Assembly (NCBI RefSeq): GCF_945859825.1 | Contig: NZ_CAMAPC010000001.1 | Location: forward strand, 62,001 to 126,000 | Origin: Pseudoalteromonas holothuriae | GTDB lineage: Bacteria > Pseudomonadota > Gammaproteobacteria > Enterobacterales > Alteromonadaceae | Length of the DNA stretch: 64,000 bases | Direction: 5' to 3' | In this document: positions 62,573 through 64,000 of the stretch, piece after piece | Layout: the number at the start of each line of letters is the position of its first letter | Numbering within the stretch: position 1 is the stretch's first letter | Notes under the pieces: model-generated | What the model saw: only the letters and a program-made list of their open reading frames with translations | The model's database searches: none | Told to the model about the DNA's origin: nothing | Position numbers and translations under genes: made by a program

Positions 62573-64000
62573 ATGCAGTCAATTATGATAGTCATGTTTG
62601 GCATCATAGGTATGCTATTCGGTTGGTTTGTTTATTCCAAATTTATTGCTGAAAAAATTTTTAAGATGGATGACACTTTTGTCACTCCGGCCCATGAGTT
62701 AAATGATGGTGTAGATTTTGTGCCTACCAACAAAGTGGTACTTTGGGGTCATCATTTCACGTCTGTTGCGGGAGCTGCTCCCATTGTTGGGCCTGCAATT
62801 GCAGTGTATTGGGGATGGGTCCCTGCGGTATTATGGGTGGTCATTGGCACCATATTCTTTGCCGGAATTCATGATATGGGGGCGTTGTGGGCCAGTTCGC
62901 GTCATCAGGGTAAGTCAATGGGGGCACTTTCTGAAACCGTCATTGGTAAGCGTACCCGTGCTTTATTTATGATTGTGGTTTTTCTGGTGTTATTAATGGT
63001 GAATGCTGTATTTGGTGTCGTTATTGCCAACTCATTTGTGGCAAACCCTAGTGCGGTATTGCCAGCTTGGGCTGCAATCGCTGTGGCTTTGGTTATAGGG
63101 CAACTACTCAAGCGTAAAGTGCCGTTAGTACCGTTGTGTATAATTGGCGTTGCTATTTTATATGCCACTATCTACATGGGCTCAAGCATGCCCTTGGCAT
63201 TGCCAACAGAGATGTTTGGTCTTAGTGATAAAGCCAATTGGATTGTGATTTTATTCATCTATGCTGCTGTAGCATCTTTATTGCCAGTATGGATGCTTTT
63301 ACAACCGAGAGATTTTATCAATGGTATGCAATTACTAGTTGGGCTGATATTGCTTTATGGTGCGGTATTTGTGGTCATGCCAGATATCACAGCCCCGGCA
63401 TTTAATACGCAGGTCGTTGCCGAAACACCCAGCATCATACCCTTATTATTTGTCACCATAGCATGTGGTGCTGTTTCCGGCTTTCATGGCATTGTGTCCT
63501 CAGGTACCAGTTCAAAACAATTAGATAAAGAAACCGATGGACGATTTGTCGGGTATTTAGGTGCAGTCGGTGAGGGGGCTTTGGCTTTAATTACCTTAGT
63601 TGCAGTGAGCGGCGTAATGCTAGCAATGTCGCCTGAGCAATGGCATGAAATATACAGTCATTTAGGGGCGGGTAGTGTGGGGGCGTTTATTACTGGAGGC
63701 TCTAATTTAATCAGCAGTGGTTGGGGCATTTCGGCAGAAGTTGCGGCGACATTGCTGGCAGTGATGGTAGTGCTTTTTGCGGGGACAACCATGGACTCAG
63801 GTGTGCGATTGCAGCGTTATATTATTCAAGAGTGGGGTGATATTTATCAGTTGTCACTATTAAAAAATAGCATTGTAGCCACATTAATCGCTATTGGGTG
63901 TTGTTTGCTACTTGCTTTTGGGGCTGGTGGAGCATCGGGCAGCGGAGGTATGATTATATGGCCATTGTTTGGTTCAACTAATCAAATACTAGCCAGTCTT
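62573..64000 (+). CDS. CstA-family transporter (carbon starvation/pyruvate), partial
   Basis: 476 residues shown; the gene runs past the window end. GGGAG six bases before ATG. Family signatures: VLWGHHFTSVAGAAPIVGPAIA, GIHDMGALWASSRHQGKSM, LQPRDFIN, GFHGIVSSGTSSKQLDKETDG, FAGTTMDSGVRLQRYIIQEW and WPLFGSTNQILA. CstA and its paralogue BtsT import pyruvate or peptides during starvation; the CstA/BtsT choice needs the C-terminus and was not made. Confidence 0.93.
   Translation, partial: MQSIMIVMFGIIGMLFGWFVYSKFIAEKIFKMDDTFVTPAHELNDGVDFVPTNKVVLWGHHFTSVAGAAPIVGPAIAVYWGWVPAVLWVVIGTIFFAGIHDMGALWASSRHQGKSMGALSETVIGKRTRALFMIVVFLVLLMVNAVFGVVIANSFVANPSAVLPAWAAIAVALVIGQLLKRKVPLVPLCIIGVAILYATIYMGSSMPLALPTEMFGLSDKANWIVILFIYAAVASLLPVWMLLQPRDFINGMQLLVGLILLYGAVFVVMPDITAPAFNTQVVAETPSIIPLLFVTIACGAVSGFHGIVSSGTSSKQLDKETDGRFVGYLGAVGEGALALITLVAVSGVMLAMSPEQWHEIYSHLGAGSVGAFITGGSNLISSGWGISAEVAATLLAVMVVLFAGTTMDSGVRLQRYIIQEWGDIYQLSLLKNSIVATLIAIGCCLLLAFGAGGASGSGGMIIWPLFGSTNQILASL

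Noticed and set aside
1..64000. tRNA, rRNA or CRISPR features
   Set aside because: No cloverleaf, rRNA sequence or spaced direct-repeat array was seen on reading; the only tandem repeat (17747-17798) has no spacers.

Overview
The window is an AT-rich chromosomal segment of a marine gammaproteobacterium of the order Alteromonadales, most likely Pseudoalteromonas or a close relative. This is inferred from gene content, with no database search. Pointers are rapA next to rluA, an SO_0444-type metal exporter behind a ZntR-like regulator, DUF3192, DUF3283 and DUF1289 genes, a TonB-dependent receptor, a secreted S8 protease with a chitin-binding-type tail, and large membrane signalling proteins. I see no rRNA, tRNA, CRISPR array, prophage module or intact transposase. 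About 51 protein genes are supported.

Layout. 1-1000: decayed acyltransferase / LytTR regulator pair. 1.1-2.5 kb: an alpha/beta hydrolase and the ribosome-rescue gene arfA, which carries its own terminator inside the reading frame. 2.5-8.9 kb: RND efflux pair divergent from a ToxR/CadC-type membrane regulator. 9.2-12.1 kb: PnuC transporter, YjbR-like protein, S41 protease, and a small heat-shock gene with a sigma-32-like promoter and a ROSE-like RNA thermometer. 12.2-16.8 kb: BASS-family transporter, TonB receptor and membrane AraC regulator. 17-21.4 kb: small genes mixed with a MITE-like element, a second dispersed repeat, and decayed remnants of a di-haem cytochrome c peroxidase and a PPC-domain protein. 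21.6-28.1 kb: an unrecognised 715-residue lipoprotein, a secreted zinc-phospholipase-like protein and membrane proteins. 28.5-32 kb: S8 protease and amidohydrolase. 32.2-33.5 kb: divergent HTH and S24 (LexA/CI-like) regulators around a putative operator array. 33.6-39 kb: rluA, rapA, PIN-PhoH.

39-43.8 kb: a hybrid sensor kinase with REC and Hpt, directly abutting a REC protein whose GGDEF site is degenerate. 43.8-48.5 kb: DUF3192 lipoprotein, 2-hydroxyacid dehydrogenase, the zinc/copper-responsive MerR-permease operon, an acyltransferase and DUF1289. 48.6-53.7 kb: DUF3283, GNAT and a 1501-residue propeller/PAS/GGDEF/EAL sensor. 53.7-57.3 kb: ion channel and Pat-type acetyltransferase. 57.5-64 kb: SIMPL protein, periplasmic binding protein, NUDIX hydrolase, Tas-like reductase, SOS-controlled dinB and the start of a cstA-type transporter cut by the window end.

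Themes: stress response (arfA, hsp20, dinB, metal efflux), cyclic-di-GMP-type signalling with degenerate catalytic motifs, secreted hydrolases, and gene decay with short non-autonomous repeats. Two repeat families recur. One is a MITE with 20-bp terminal inverted repeats (a full copy and a degenerate shorter copy). The other is a 130-160 bp element with three copies plus a left-end fragment. Members of both families overlap or abut gene stop codons. I found no clearly new defence system or biosynthetic cluster. The best leads are the arfA and hsp20 RNA elements, the operator array between the HTH and S24 regulators, the kinase/pseudo-GGDEF pair, and the uncharacterised lipoprotein.
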